Source: Sulfolobales archaeon
Lineage (GTDB): Archaea > Thermoproteota > Thermoprotei_A > Sulfolobales > AG1
Direction of reading: 5' to 3'
NCBI GenBank assembly: GCA_038881635.1
Contig: JAVZPJ010000002.1
Location: forward strand, 56,208 to 120,207
Length of the DNA: 64,000 bases
Shown here: one piece after another, positions 26,797 through 35,599 of the stretch
Numbering within the stretch: the first letter of the stretch is position 1
Layout of the letters: each line of letters starts with the position of its first letter
Translations under genes and position numbers: made by a program
Notes under the pieces: generated by a model
The model's database searches: none
What the model was told of the DNA's origin: nothing
What the model saw: only the letters and a program-made list of their open reading frames with translations

Positions 26797-27813
26797 ATGA
26801 GTTACAACGTAGATGATTATAATGAGCCTCCCTATGATTTTGAGATCGAAAGAATCGTAGAAGAGATTAAGAGAGTTAAAGCTAGGAAGATTCTGATACA
26901 ACTACCTGATGGACTCAAGATCTATTCTAGGTATATATATGAGGAGTTAGCTAGAAGAGTTGATGTAGAGATCAATTTCTCAGGAGATAGCGCGTGGGGA
27001 TCTTGCCTCTTAAACGATGTGGAATCTGAGAGAGGAGGATATGATCTTTTAGTACACATAGGTCATATGCCATATCCTTACTATAGATCTAGATCTAAAG
27101 TGTTATTCATACCAGCATACAGTAGAATTGATATAGATGAAGATCTTCTGAAGAAAGCTTCTGAAGAGATCGAAAGACATAATGCCAGAAAAATCGCTAT
27201 CTTCACCACGATTCAGCATGAGAAGCTCTTACCAAAAGTTTCTCGCTACATGTCTCAGAGATATGAGGTTATATCTCCTAATAAAGGTCCTATCGTTATG
27301 GGTTGCGAGTATTCTTCCCCTATATCAGTTAGAGATAGAGTAGATCTATATCTTATAATATCTGGTGGGGTGTTCCATGCCTTAGGTCTAGGACTTGCGG
27401 TATACGGTAAGCCTGTTATAAAGATAGATCCTTACGAGAGAAAGATAGTGGATCTGAGCTATGAGATTAACAAGATATATAAGATAAGGATCTATAAGAT
27501 CCATCAAGCTTCTGAGGCTAGAAATTGGATCCTTATAGATGGGGTGAGAGGACAGAATAGGTCTTGGTATAGAAAATATCTCGAAAACCTATTAAGAGAG
27601 AGAAATAGAGAATATATTGTGTATATATCGGAGATCATCAATAGAGATCTTCTTTATAATATTGATAGTAGATGGGCTGAGGCCTACGTAATACTCGCAT
27701 GTCCTCGGATTCCTATAGACGATCTATGGGATTTTCCAAAACCTGTTCTGACACCAGGAGAAGCTAGGATAGCTCTCAACGGAGGTAGCAAAGGATATTC
27801 TTTCCCATGGTAG
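26797..27813 (+). CDS. dph2: Diphthamide synthesis radical enzyme Dph2
   Basis: Transfers the 3-amino-3-carboxypropyl group of SAM to the diphthamide histidine of elongation factor 2, using an unconventional 4Fe-4S cluster. 338 residues. The three cluster cysteines sit in three repeated domains: SAWGSC (about residue 68), VMGCEYS (about 170) and LACPRIPIDD (about 303). ILIQLPDGLK near the N terminus is typical. Divergent from the filament operon. Confidence 0.9.
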   Translation: MSYNVDDYNEPPYDFEIERIVEEIKRVKARKILIQLPDGLKIYSRYIYEELARRVDVEINFSGDSAWGSCLLNDVESERGGYDLLVHIGHMPYPYYRSRSKVLFIPAYSRIDIDEDLLKKASEEIERHNARKIAIFTTIQHEKLLPKVSRYMSQRYEVISPNKGPIVMGCEYSSPISVRDRVDLYLIISGGVFHALGLGLAVYGKPVIKIDPYERKIVDLSYEINKIYKIRIYKIHQASEARNWILIDGVRGQNRSWYRKYLENLLRERNREYIVYISEIINRDLLYNIDSRWAEAYVILACPRIPIDDLWDFPKPVLTPGEARIALNGGSKGYSFPW

Positions 27814-27864
27814 TATTAATATGAGAATATGTCTAAAAGAAATATTAGGTCGCTATCTTGCTCC

Positions 27865-28806
27865 CTATATGTATGTAAGCCACTTTCTATACCTGACAAC
27901 CTTACCTCTTACAACATCATCATATAACTGTTGAAGAGCTCTTGTCACAGGACCTGGCACGCCCGGCCCGATCTTTATATTATCTACTTCAACTATAGGT
28001 GTCACCTCTGCTGCAGTTCCTGTGAAGAATGCTTCATCTGCTGAGTATAGCATTCCGAGAGATATATCATCTTCGAATACGTCGATTCCTAGTTCTCTGT
28101 CTAGAAGTATCTTTATAGTCTCTCTAGTTATTCCTGGAAGCACTGAGGCGTATAGAGGAGGTGTTATGGCTTTTCCGCCTTTTATAATAAATATGTTCTG
28201 ACCAGGTCCTTCACTGACGAAACCTCTTATATCTAGCAGAAGTGCTTCGTCAAAACCTCTTACCTCTGCATCTACACTCGCCAGGTAACTATTGATATAA
28301 TGTCCGGTGGCTTTTGCATTCATAGGAAGAGAATTTGGAGGGATCCTTCTCCAAGCAGATGTAACCACGCGAGCTCCCTTGGTGTAGGCTTCTCCAAGGT
28401 ATCTTCCCATTCTGAGAACTCCTATTGCGAGTGAGGCTTTTCTAGAGGGAGGCTTGACTCCTAGCTTTGTTATGTTTAGGAACACGAGAGGTCTTATATA
28501 GCATTCATCAAATTTAGACGCTCTTACAGTATCTATAATGGCTTTCTCAACTTCCTCAGGAGCGTATGGAATCTCTAGCTTATATATCTTAGCTGATTCG
28601 AATAATCTATCGATATGTTCTTTCAATCTGAATATAGCAGTTCTACCATCATGAGTCTTATAAGCTCTTATTCCTTCGAAAACTCCTACTCCATAGTGGA
28701 GTGAATATGTCATAACATGGATCTTAGCTTCGTGGAATGGTATTAGCTCGCCATCAAACCACACATACTCACCAAAATCCCCTATAGGAGAGGACGTAGA
28801 ACTCAA
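27865..28806 (-). CDS. ilvE: Branched-chain amino acid aminotransferase
   Basis: PLP fold type IV transaminase of 313 residues. Visible family marks are YSLHYGVGVFEGIRAY, HIDRLFESAKI, the lysine in MNAKATGHYINS (Schiff base, about 168), ALLLDIRGFVSEGPGQNIFI and the ADEAFFTGTAAEVTPI nucleotide-fold segment. Makes Leu, Ile and Val or begins their breakdown. Monocistronic, reading toward dph2. Confidence 0.92.
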   Translation of the reverse strand: MSSTSSPIGDFGEYVWFDGELIPFHEAKIHVMTYSLHYGVGVFEGIRAYKTHDGRTAIFRLKEHIDRLFESAKIYKLEIPYAPEEVEKAIIDTVRASKFDECYIRPLVFLNITKLGVKPPSRKASLAIGVLRMGRYLGEAYTKGARVVTSAWRRIPPNSLPMNAKATGHYINSYLASVDAEVRGFDEALLLDIRGFVSEGPGQNIFIIKGGKAITPPLYASVLPGITRETIKILLDRELGIDVFEDDISLGMLYSADEAFFTGTAAEVTPIVEVDNIKIGPGVPGPVTRALQQLYDDVVRGKVVRYRKWLTYI

Positions 28807-28869
28807 AAACCAGCTCCCTAGTAAAGAGTGTCTCAGAAGATAATAAATGTTTTAAAATGCTCTAGGATT

Positions 28870-29697
28870 CTAGTCTTCTAGAACTTCACCTAGATTAAGA
28901 CTTCTAGGCATTGGAGGAAGAGATCTCTTGTGATAACTATTCTTATACCTTCTAATGACCTCATCAACTAGTTCCCTCGAGAAACCTAGGACCTCGATAA
29001 CCTCGCTCTTCTTCATCTTGAGATCGAATAACGCATACATTATCTGATCTAGGATGCTGTAGTCTGCAGGAAGCTCATCTATGGCTTTATGTCCTGGATA
29101 TAGTTGAGGTGATGAGGGCTTTGCATATATTCTCTCAGGAAGACCTAGCCACTTCCCCAGTTTTCTAACTTGTGTCTTATATAGATGTGTTATTACTAGA
29201 AAATCTGCGGCGCCATCCCCGTACTTTGTGAAGTATCCTAGAATATATTCACTCTTATCACCGGTACCGGCAACAAGATATTTTCTTGTATTCGCATACA
29301 AATAAAGTATGCATGTTCTAACCCTAGCTCTAAGATTAGCTATACTCATTTTATCAATAGTTTCTCCGGATTCTGACACCTTTCTTATAAAACTCTCTGT
29401 AATATCATCGATCGGTATTATAACTCTCTCGATTCCAAGATGATCTGCAAGCCATAGAGCGTCTTCAACGTCTTCTTTTGGTGTGAATGATGTGGGCATT
29501 ATAACTCCTAGGATTCTTGAGGGTTCTATGCTATGAGCTAGAACCGTTGCAACAACAGAACTATCTACACCACCGCTCAACCCTATTGTAACACCTCTAG
29601 AGTTGCTTCTTGCCAGCATATCGTTTACGAATCTTGCTATATACTCGATCTCCTTAGTCCACTCTAGATCGGGGATCTCGATTCTTTTGTAACTCAT
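28870..29697 (-). CDS. nadE: NAD synthetase
   Basis: Final step of NAD formation (amidation of deamido-NAD), ammonia-type without a glutaminase domain. The P-loop-like GLSGGVDSSVVATVL is near residue 43, with YLVAGTGDKSEYILGYFTKYGDGAAD in the middle and SSPQLYPGHKA. ATG 29697 gives about 275 residues and matches the family start. A longer frame begins at 29751. About 20 bases after the JAMM-protein stop. Confidence 0.92.
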   Translation of the reverse strand: MSYKRIEIPDLEWTKEIEYIARFVNDMLARSNSRGVTIGLSGGVDSSVVATVLAHSIEPSRILGVIMPTSFTPKEDVEDALWLADHLGIERVIIPIDDITESFIRKVSESGETIDKMSIANLRARVRTCILYLYANTRKYLVAGTGDKSEYILGYFTKYGDGAADFLVITHLYKTQVRKLGKWLGLPERIYAKPSSPQLYPGHKAIDELPADYSILDQIMYALFDLKMKKSEVIEVLGFSRELVDEVIRRYKNSYHKRSLPPMPRSLNLGEVLED

Positions 29698-29772
29698 GTT
29701 TTCTTCCTCGTTACTAGAAATAGATAGCAGATTAAATATGGTGATACACATTTTAACTCTAAAGGTCTTGAG

Positions 29773-30522
29773 CTAGATCCTTAGAATCTGGATCTTTACA
29801 CATCTCTCTTCCATATAATTTCTATTAGCGATCTCTGATACTATCTTTAGAAAATACTCGTAGTCATTCACATATCTCATGAACTCTCTATAGCATTCCT
29901 CACTAAGTACATCTCTGAGTCTCATAATAAAAATACAGTTATAGCTTGCTATAGCGGATAGAATACCTCCACTTGTAAATAGATCTAGCGTTGTCTCAAG
30001 ATCCTCTCTAGAGGCAAGACAGCTAGAACTAGGGTGTGTATGCACTACTGCTATAACCTCTTCAGATACTCTTGGTATGGTAATACTTCTTTCCTCGCCT
30101 TCTAAAAAGATCCATGTACCTTCTCTCAGAAGAATACCCATGTATTCTCTATCTAATTCTCTTGTTTTCCTCACATATATGGTTATAAGATCTTTTATTT
30201 CTTCTACTAAGAGCTTGTAGATCCTATCAAGGTATGTGTCTAAATTCTCGAGAGAAATTCTTATCAGATTATCATCAGAGATAGAGTTAAGATCTATTCT
30301 GTCTAAACCTAGATCCTTTGCTACCCCTCTTAATACCTCCTCAGGAATATTATCTTCACAATCTCTAGCTCTTATAATGATATCTCTCCCGAATCTCTCT
30401 GCAGAGATCTCTATAGATTTGCACGAATACTCTTCTATAAGATCAAGTGATGTGTCTAGAATTTTCATTAGTTTAGAGATCTTAAGAGCTCTCTCAGTTT
30501 TATACTCCGAATACTCTCTCAT
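29773..30522 (-). CDS. JAB1/MPN (JAMM) metalloprotease-like protein
   Basis: 249 residues. The second half contains VVHTHPSSSCLASREDL, an exact JAMM motif (HxH, seven residues, SxxD), preceded by EEVIAVV. A catalytic Glu further upstream is plausible (VEEIKDL or EGTW region) but not certain. The first 100 residues are helical and unrecognised. It may remove ubiquitin-like modifiers or act on small molecules. Probably co-transcribed with nadE downstream. Confidence 0.65.
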   Translation of the reverse strand: MREYSEYKTERALKISKLMKILDTSLDLIEEYSCKSIEISAERFGRDIIIRARDCEDNIPEEVLRGVAKDLGLDRIDLNSISDDNLIRISLENLDTYLDRIYKLLVEEIKDLITIYVRKTRELDREYMGILLREGTWIFLEGEERSITIPRVSEEVIAVVHTHPSSSCLASREDLETTLDLFTSGGILSAIASYNCIFIMRLRDVLSEECYREFMRYVNDYEYFLKIVSEIANRNYMEERCVKIQILRI

Positions 30523-30581
30523 AGTACTTCCTTAATTCTAAATATAGCTCCTCTACATATAACTATAGAGTGAAAGAGTCT

Positions 30582-30588
30582 GGGGGTG
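30582..30588 (+). promoter_or_regulatory. Ribosome-binding site GGGGGTG before an ATA/ATT start
   Basis: GGGGGTG is followed by TAGATT and then ATA at 30595. The GTG inside it is followed directly by a TAG, so it cannot be the start. Confidence 0.45.
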
Positions 30589-30594
30589 TAGATT

Positions 30595-31059
30595 ATAAAC
30601 CTATTCGCGCTATATCTGGTAATCCTATCAGTAAACCTCTTCATACTACTCGCCTACGCAGTAAGACTTGTACTCAGACCCGAGACTCTGGTTGAGGATA
30701 TAGAGAGACTAAGCAAGTATGCGAGCAGATCCTCTATAAGAAGCTCGAGAAAAAAGAAAGAGATAATCTCAGTCAGAGCAAGCCTGATCAGGAGAAAGCT
30801 TTTCGCTAGAACTCTCACGTCAGCATTCATACCCGTGCTAGGCATGTTTATCATAATACTCTATATATCCTCATTTTATGGAGAAGCCTCTCTAGCAACA
30901 AGATCTAGCTGCGCTCTTCCACCTCCCATAGAGTTCTATACCGGAGGAGAATGCTATATAGTATCGGTCTGGATCGTATTTCTAAGCTTTCTAGCTATAA
31001 TGCCCTTATACAATCACCTATCAGGATTCGACCTCTTAAAGACTTCTGAGAGTAAGTAG
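30595..31059 (+). CDS. Membrane protein resembling the Oxa1/EMC3 (DUF106) group
   Basis: About 154 residues. There is one membrane span at the N terminus (FALYLVILSVNLFILLAY), a long basic helical region (VEDIERLSKYASRSS to SLIRRK), two further spans (FIPVLGMFIIILYI and IVSVWIVFLSFLAIMPL) and a short tail. This order fits the archaeal DUF106/EMC3-like insertases. The frame opens right after a TAG at 30589-30591 and has no ATG, GTG or TTG before 30835, which would delete the first span. ATA at 30595 or ATT at 30592 is the candidate start. Confidence 0.6.
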   Translation: MNLFALYLVILSVNLFILLAYAVRLVLRPETLVEDIERLSKYASRSSIRSSRKKKEIISVRASLIRRKLFARTLTSAFIPVLGMFIIILYISSFYGEASLATRSSCALPPPIEFYTGGECYIVSVWIVFLSFLAIMPLYNHLSGFDLLKTSESK

Positions 31060-31087
31060 GCATTGTGAAGAAAATATGAGAATCAGA

Positions 31088-32050
31088 TTAACCTGGTATG
31101 GGGAGATTCAATTTCAGATATTCTACAAGCTCTTTATATCTGTTTCTGACCGTAACCTCTGTCACACCAGCTGCCACAGCTATCTCCTTCTGAGATCTCT
31201 TCTCATTACTTAGTAGCGTTGCAATATACACAGCTGCAGCCGCTATTCCTGCAGGATCTTTTCCAGCTCCTATTCCTGTATTTCTTATCTTGTTTATAAT
31301 ATCTTTGGCAATAGCTTCTACGGAACCGCTTAATCCTAGCTGAGCCACTATTCTAGGTATGTATAATGTTGGATCAGGCTTTGGAATCTCCACATTGAGC
31401 TCCTCCCAATTAAGCTCCTTCCATAGAAGTCTATAGCATCTTGCTATCTCTTTTCTATCACTTCTCGTGTATTTAACTATTTCATCAAGAGATCTAGGTG
31501 TTCTCATGATCCTGCATGCAGCATATAAAGCTGCAGCTACAATACTCTCAATAGCTCTACCTCTTACAAGACCTGATTCAATAGCTTTCTTATATATTAT
31601 AGCAGCCTGATCTATAACCTCCTTAGAGAGTCCTAGAGCTGAGGCTAGCTTGTGAAGTTCTTCATAAGCCTGGGTGACATTTCTATCAATAGTATTCTGA
31701 ACCTTAGCTCTCAGCTGTAGTTTTCTCATTCTCGCATACTCTATCTTCTTCTTCAGATCCAGCTTTTTACCAGTTGCGTCTTTACCACCTACATCAATAA
31801 CACTTGTAACATCGCTGCCCTGAAGTATTGGAGAAACAGGAGATCCGGCTCTAGCTCTTCTCTCCCTCTCCTCACTAGTATAAGCTCTCCAATCAGGACC
31901 TACATCTATAAGTCTTTCTTCGATAACCTCTCCTGTGTCTACACAGATCTTCTCTCCTCTAGCTTCATCATATATGATCCTGCCAGAGGGACATGGAGAT
32001 CTCTCTTCACGCTTAACATCCTCGGAAGAAGTAGCCTGACTATAACTCAT
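31088..32050 (-). CDS. tfb: Transcription initiation factor B (TFB)
   Basis: Archaeal TFIIB homologue that bridges TBP, BRE and RNA polymerase. 320 residues: reduced zinc ribbon, B-reader (VGPDWRAYTSEE), linker and two cyclin folds (AAALYAACR and AAAAVYIATLL), ending in the recognition helix VTEVTVRNRYKELVEYL. The ribbon keeps only two of four cysteines (CPSG and CVDTG), as I recall also for Sulfolobus TFB. GGTG lies seven bases before the ATG. Confidence 0.93.
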   Translation of the reverse strand: MSYSQATSSEDVKREERSPCPSGRIIYDEARGEKICVDTGEVIEERLIDVGPDWRAYTSEERERRARAGSPVSPILQGSDVTSVIDVGGKDATGKKLDLKKKIEYARMRKLQLRAKVQNTIDRNVTQAYEELHKLASALGLSKEVIDQAAIIYKKAIESGLVRGRAIESIVAAALYAACRIMRTPRSLDEIVKYTRSDRKEIARCYRLLWKELNWEELNVEIPKPDPTLYIPRIVAQLGLSGSVEAIAKDIINKIRNTGIGAGKDPAGIAAAAVYIATLLSNEKRSQKEIAVAAGVTEVTVRNRYKELVEYLKLNLPIPG

Positions 32051-32367
32051 TATTATTCACCTTATTATATTAGCCATTAAAATATGATGTTTTTCAAAGC
32101 TTATAAAGATAACTACTCATCCTCTCGATCTTCCTATTCTTCGACTATTACACATACTGTTCATAATAACTATCTCTTAGGAGGTTTAAATTATTGTATC
32201 ATTCGCCTATAGAATCTCTTCTTATGGTAGTGAAGAAAATTGAAAAGAGGTTCTCTCTCATATCACTAGATATTAGATCTCTGAAACCTGAGAAAATACT
32301 ATATTTGAAGTCTTAGCATTTATAGCGATCTGTAGAATTGGATAAATGATAGGATGGAAGATCAGAT
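32051..32367. other. Intergenic region upstream of tfb
   Basis: 317 bases holding the tfb promoter (minus strand, ATATTTTAATGG near 32072-32083). On the plus strand there is a weak possible 40-codon frame, TTG 32194 to TAG 32316, preceded by AGGAGG. I see no repeat or RNA fold. Confidence 0.4.
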
Positions 32368-33096
32368 CTAAAAACGATCTAGACAATATCTATCTAGTAT
32401 CCTCCTAATCACTCCTGTGGTCGAGTAATTGTCTATTCTTGTAGGCATTCTCATTATAGTTATATTGCCTAGATTTCTGTTTCTTAGTTCTCTAACTAGA
32501 TCCTCTTCGTTAAAGACTTGATCCGGACCTAGCAATATTATATCAGGTCTAACTCTTTCAACACTTCTCAAGACATCTCCTTCGTCTCCTAGAAATGCTT
32601 TGTATACATATCTAACAGCTGAGACAACTTCAAGCCTCCAACTCTCTGGATTAACAGGCTCTCTACCTTTGAAGCGTACTACGTTAGCATCTCTAGCTAT
32701 AGATACATATACCTTCCCATACTCCGAAGCCTTCTTGAGAAGCGCGATATGACCTGGATGGACTATGTCGAAGGTTCCTCCCACAAATACTATCTTCTCA
32801 TCAGCAGGTCTAGACCATTCAAATGAGGTGTAGCCGAGCATTCTAAGAGCGTCTAAAAGCCCCTCGGCATATGAAACAGCTACTAATCCTGTTTCGTAGT
32901 CTTCTTTATCAAGGTAGTATCTTGCATCCTCATAATATCTTCTAGCTTCTTCAAGTACTTTCCTCGCATTTAGATCTCCTGAGAAGTTTCTTTCAGCTTC
33001 TTCAAGTACTTTTCTCATCTTGATCAGATATCTTCTGAGTCTCTCTCTAGGATTCCTGCTGATCTCCTCACCCATGATCGTAAACCTCTTAGACAC
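32368..33096 (-). CDS. DUF357-cytidylyltransferase fusion (FAD synthetase RibL-like)
   Basis: Two parts in 242 residues. The first 95 are helical and match DUF357 (REDARYYLDKEDYETGLVAVSYAEGLLDAL-like pattern). The rest is a nucleotidyltransferase with GGTFDIVHPGHIALL (the HxGH site), GREPVNPE and YSTTGVIRRIL (ISSTxxR-like). Archaeal relatives make FAD from FMN, but other substrates are possible. Transcribed alone. Confidence 0.75.
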   Translation of the reverse strand: MSKRFTIMGEEISRNPRERLRRYLIKMRKVLEEAERNFSGDLNARKVLEEARRYYEDARYYLDKEDYETGLVAVSYAEGLLDALRMLGYTSFEWSRPADEKIVFVGGTFDIVHPGHIALLKKASEYGKVYVSIARDANVVRFKGREPVNPESWRLEVVSAVRYVYKAFLGDEGDVLRSVERVRPDIILLGPDQVFNEEDLVRELRNRNLGNITIMRMPTRIDNYSTTGVIRRILDRYCLDRF

Positions 33097-33176
33097 TCCT
33101 GAGATATTATCTAGCGTAAGAAGTTATATTGTAATAGGAGAATTCTTTAAAGCTGGATAAATAACTTAGTTTTGGA

Positions 33177-33881
33177 GTGCCTGAAATGACATTCAAAGAA
33201 GGGGATTTTCTACTAGTAGACTACTCGGTATTCGTAAGAGACACGAATGAGCTTATAGAGACAACTAGAGAGGAAGAGGCTAAGGAGAGAGGCATATATA
33301 GAGAGGGCGAGATCTATAGACCTAAGCTCATTATAATTGGCGAGGGTAGAGTGGTTAAAGGCTTCGAAGAAGCTCTGATAAACTCTGAAATAGGAGTTGA
33401 TAACGAGATAGTCATAGAACCTCTCAAAGCATATGGAGAGAGAGATCCTGATAAGGTGAAGATTTATAGTCTAAGAGAACTTGCTAGAAACAACATAATT
33501 CCTGAGGTTGGAAAAGTAGTAGAGGTGGGAGGCTCTCTAGGAATTGTGAGGAGCATATCCGGAGGAAGAGTTGTGATAGATTTCAACCATCCGCTAGCGG
33601 GTAAGACTCTTCTCGTAAAATATAAGATAGTTAAAAAGATAGAGGATATCTCAGAAAAGATAAAACAACTCATAATGAGAAGATTCACGAAAATCCCTGA
33701 AGATAGAATAGTTATAAGAGTAAGTGAAGAAGAAGCAAAAGCAGAGATCGACACACCAGAAGAAATATTGTTTGCAGAAGATCTTCAGATAGCGAAGTCG
33801 GTTATCGCAGGAGACATATTCAAACATTTACCACAGATAAAACATGTTGTATTTATAGACCACTTCTTCAAGAAATCATGA
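33177..33881 (+). CDS. FKBP-type peptidyl-prolyl isomerase (SlyD-like)
   Basis: 234 residues. The N-terminal FKBP domain shows FLLVDYSVFVRDTNELIETT, GEGRVVKGFEEALI and EPLKAYGERDPDKV, with the SlyD-type insert-in-flap (GKVVEVGGSLGIVRSISGGRVVIDFNHPLAGKTLLV). A C-terminal archaeal extension of about 75 residues follows. Chaperone and prolyl isomerase in the cytosol. Start at GTG 33177 or ATG 33186. Confidence 0.88.
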   Translation: MPEMTFKEGDFLLVDYSVFVRDTNELIETTREEEAKERGIYREGEIYRPKLIIIGEGRVVKGFEEALINSEIGVDNEIVIEPLKAYGERDPDKVKIYSLRELARNNIIPEVGKVVEVGGSLGIVRSISGGRVVIDFNHPLAGKTLLVKYKIVKKIEDISEKIKQLIMRRFTKIPEDRIVIRVSEEEAKAEIDTPEEILFAEDLQIAKSVIAGDIFKHLPQIKHVVFIDHFFKKS

Positions 33882-34078
33882 GTAGAAGTCCTTTTAGATG
33901 AATATAAAGATCTTTCACTACCTACTACAAAAGCTTTTGGGTTTAATGATTGTTTATATTAGCTTTATCATTTTTCTGCTACAGGCATCATCTAGATCTT
34001 TTCTCTCGTTTCATGAGATGTAGAAGTACTCTGGTTTTCACATTGAAACTAGAATGAGCTAAACCTAGTTATAAGAAT

Positions 34079-34243
34079 TCAGATCTTTCTTTTTGGTGTT
34101 ATGTTTTTAGGTCTCAAGTTATAACTCTTACACCTTCTACACTTAATAGCTGTAGGCGGATTTATAGCTCCACATCTTCTACAGATCTTCTTCTTAAGAC
34201 TTCTCTCTATAACTATTGAAGCTAGCTCTGGTGATACAGGCAT
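34079..34243 (-). CDS. rpl40e: Large-subunit ribosomal protein eL40
   Basis: 54 residues with the L40e zinc motif [20 protein letters not shown] (CX2C, ten residues, CX2C) followed by the basic tail [14 protein letters not shown]. Starts at ATG 34243. No ribosomal protein neighbours. Confidence 0.92.
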   Translation of the reverse strand: MPVSPELASIVIERSLKKKICRRCGAINPPTAIKCRRCKSYNLRPKNITPKRKI

Positions 34244-34588
34244 GTTTCTCACGACCTTTAATCTCTTATGATTAGTGATTAATAAAGCTATATCCTCTCT
34301 AACATATTTTAAGCATTTTCACAAGCCTGGAAGAAGTGCTCAGGCTTGCATCCTACTATTCTCTCAATCATCAGAGAATTTTTAATAAGATCTAATATAA
34401 TCAAACTAAAAATTTTAAAGCACTCGAGAGGGTTAAGAAGAATTATGTGATACCCTCTGGAGTAGGTGATTGTTTTTAAAGGTTTTCGCTAAAGATTCAG
34501 AGATCTATCTTTTTGCTTTTTAGCTGCTTATCAAGATTCTACAGGTTCTTATATGGTGTTTTAGCATCATATTAGAGGGTGTGTTTCT
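34244..34588. other. Intergenic region, no gene seen
   Basis: 345 AT-rich bases between eL40 (minus) and a coiled-coil membrane protein (plus), so it should hold two divergent promoters. A GAGAGGGTTAAG and CCCTCTGGAGT pairing near 34430-34460 could form a weak hairpin. No open frame or repeat. Confidence 0.4.
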
Positions 34589-35023
34589 ATGAGAAGTCTC
34601 GCAAGGATTTTTATATTGATCTACATAGCAATTGTTGTAGGAATCTACTTCTATCAATTTCTTAACATGGTACTGTACGAGGTCTTAGGATCTTATCCAG
34701 CTGAGCAAGCCAGATTACTCTCTATGCTACTTGCATCAATTCCTCCCTCAATACTAGCAACAATAGCTCTGAGAATGATTATAGGAGAGATATGGAACGC
34801 CATCAGCAATCTTCAGGCGAGTAGTAACAGAATCAATAACATGATTGATGCATACGCACTAGTTATGAAGAGATACGAACAAGACCTAGGAGATATAAGA
34901 GAAGCGCTGGAAAATATCAGAAGAAGAGAGAGCGAGATAGGTTTGAGACTTAGCGCTCTTGAGAAGATAACCTCTACACTCGTAGAACTTTATACAGAGC
35001 AAAGATCTTCTGGAAAAGGCTAG
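34589..35023 (+). CDS. Membrane protein with C-terminal coiled coil, 144 aa
   Basis: Two membrane spans (about residues 7-30 and 43-66) followed by a polar helix with heptad-like spacing (SNRINNMIDAYALVMKRYEQDLGDIREALENIRRRESEIGLRLSALEKI). No family recognised. GGTG is seven bases before the ATG. Its stop is immediately next to the stop of the convergent tatA gene. Confidence 0.65.
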   Translation: MRSLARIFILIYIAIVVGIYFYQFLNMVLYEVLGSYPAEQARLLSMLLASIPPSILATIALRMIIGEIWNAISNLQASSNRINNMIDAYALVMKRYEQDLGDIREALENIRRRESEIGLRLSALEKITSTLVELYTEQRSSGKG

Positions 35024-35362
35024 CTATATAGATTGTCTGCTACTTCTCTCCCTAAGCTTTCTAGCTAGTTCTTCGGCTATCTGATCCAGTGTCTTGCCTC
35101 TTACATCTATCCCCTCCTTTATGGCTGCAGCAACTATAGGATGAGAATAATCTAGCTGAGTCTCAGGCTGTGGGATTGTAGGTTGCTGAGGCGGGGCAGG
35201 AGCAGAACTCTGTTGAGGTCTTCCTCCTTCCTCGAAAGCTCTTCTCCACTCTCTAAGAGCTTCGGCGGTAGCTCTGGCTAGTTGAGGCAGTTTAGAAGGT
35301 CCTAGAAGAAGTATCAGAACTAGGATTCCTAGCCATAGAAGAGGATCTGAAAGACTTACCAT
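35024..35362 (-). CDS. tatA: Twin-arginine translocase subunit TatA/TatB
   Basis: 112 residues: a short N-terminal span (LLWLGILVLILLL), the hinge GPSKLPQLARA, an amphipathic helix (TAEALREWRRAFEE) and a Pro/Gln-rich linker. This is the TatA/B layout. It ends with a second helix-forming segment (VRGKTLDQIAEELARKLRE), longer than in many TatA. No tatC is seen in the window. Confidence 0.88.
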   Translation of the reverse strand: MVSLSDPLLWLGILVLILLLGPSKLPQLARATAEALREWRRAFEEGGRPQQSSAPAPPQQPTIPQPETQLDYSHPIVAAAIKEGIDVRGKTLDQIAEELARKLRERSSRQSI

Positions 35363-35479
35363 GGGACTCCCAATAATAGAATTCGATAGAAAGATAATAA
35401 ATAGTGGATTATTCTAACTTTTCTAAGCTAAGTTTCAGAACTTTCTATAAGAGAGAATCAATAGATATAAGGTGATATA

Positions 35480-35578
35480 ATGAAACCTGAAGAGAATAGA
35501 TTCTATTTTTATAACAATTTCGGAGAAATAGATCCTGCTGTGAACCTATATAAGATACGACTTCAACATATGATGTGA
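35480..35578 (+). CDS. 32-aa leader ORF upstream of eL43
   Basis: ATG preceded by AGGTG at five bases and by a TATA-like element at about 35444-35452. The peptide is polar and aromatic-rich (RFYFYNNFGEIDP) and ends MM just before the eL43 ribosome site. It may be a real small protein, a translational leader or a chance frame. Confidence 0.35.
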   Translation: MKPEENRFYFYNNFGEIDPAVNLYKIRLQHMM

Positions 35579-35586
35579 GTATGTGA

Positions 35587-35592
35587 GAGGTG
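35587..35592 (+). promoter_or_regulatory. Ribosome-binding site GAGGTG deciding a CTG start of eL43
   Basis: GAGGTG is followed by seven bases and then CTG at 35600, where the family has its initiator Met. Confidence 0.6.
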
Positions 35593-35599
35593 TTTAAAA

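Noticed and set aside
31088..32050. Loss of two zinc-ribbon cysteines in TFB as a novel defect.
   Set aside because: A similar reduced ribbon occurs, to my knowledge, in Sulfolobus TFB, so it is a lineage trait.
32194..32316. A 40-codon TTG-started frame with an AGGAGG upstream.
   Set aside because: The composition is unremarkable, there is no conserved pattern, and it lies in the promoter region of tfb; not enough support for a gene call.
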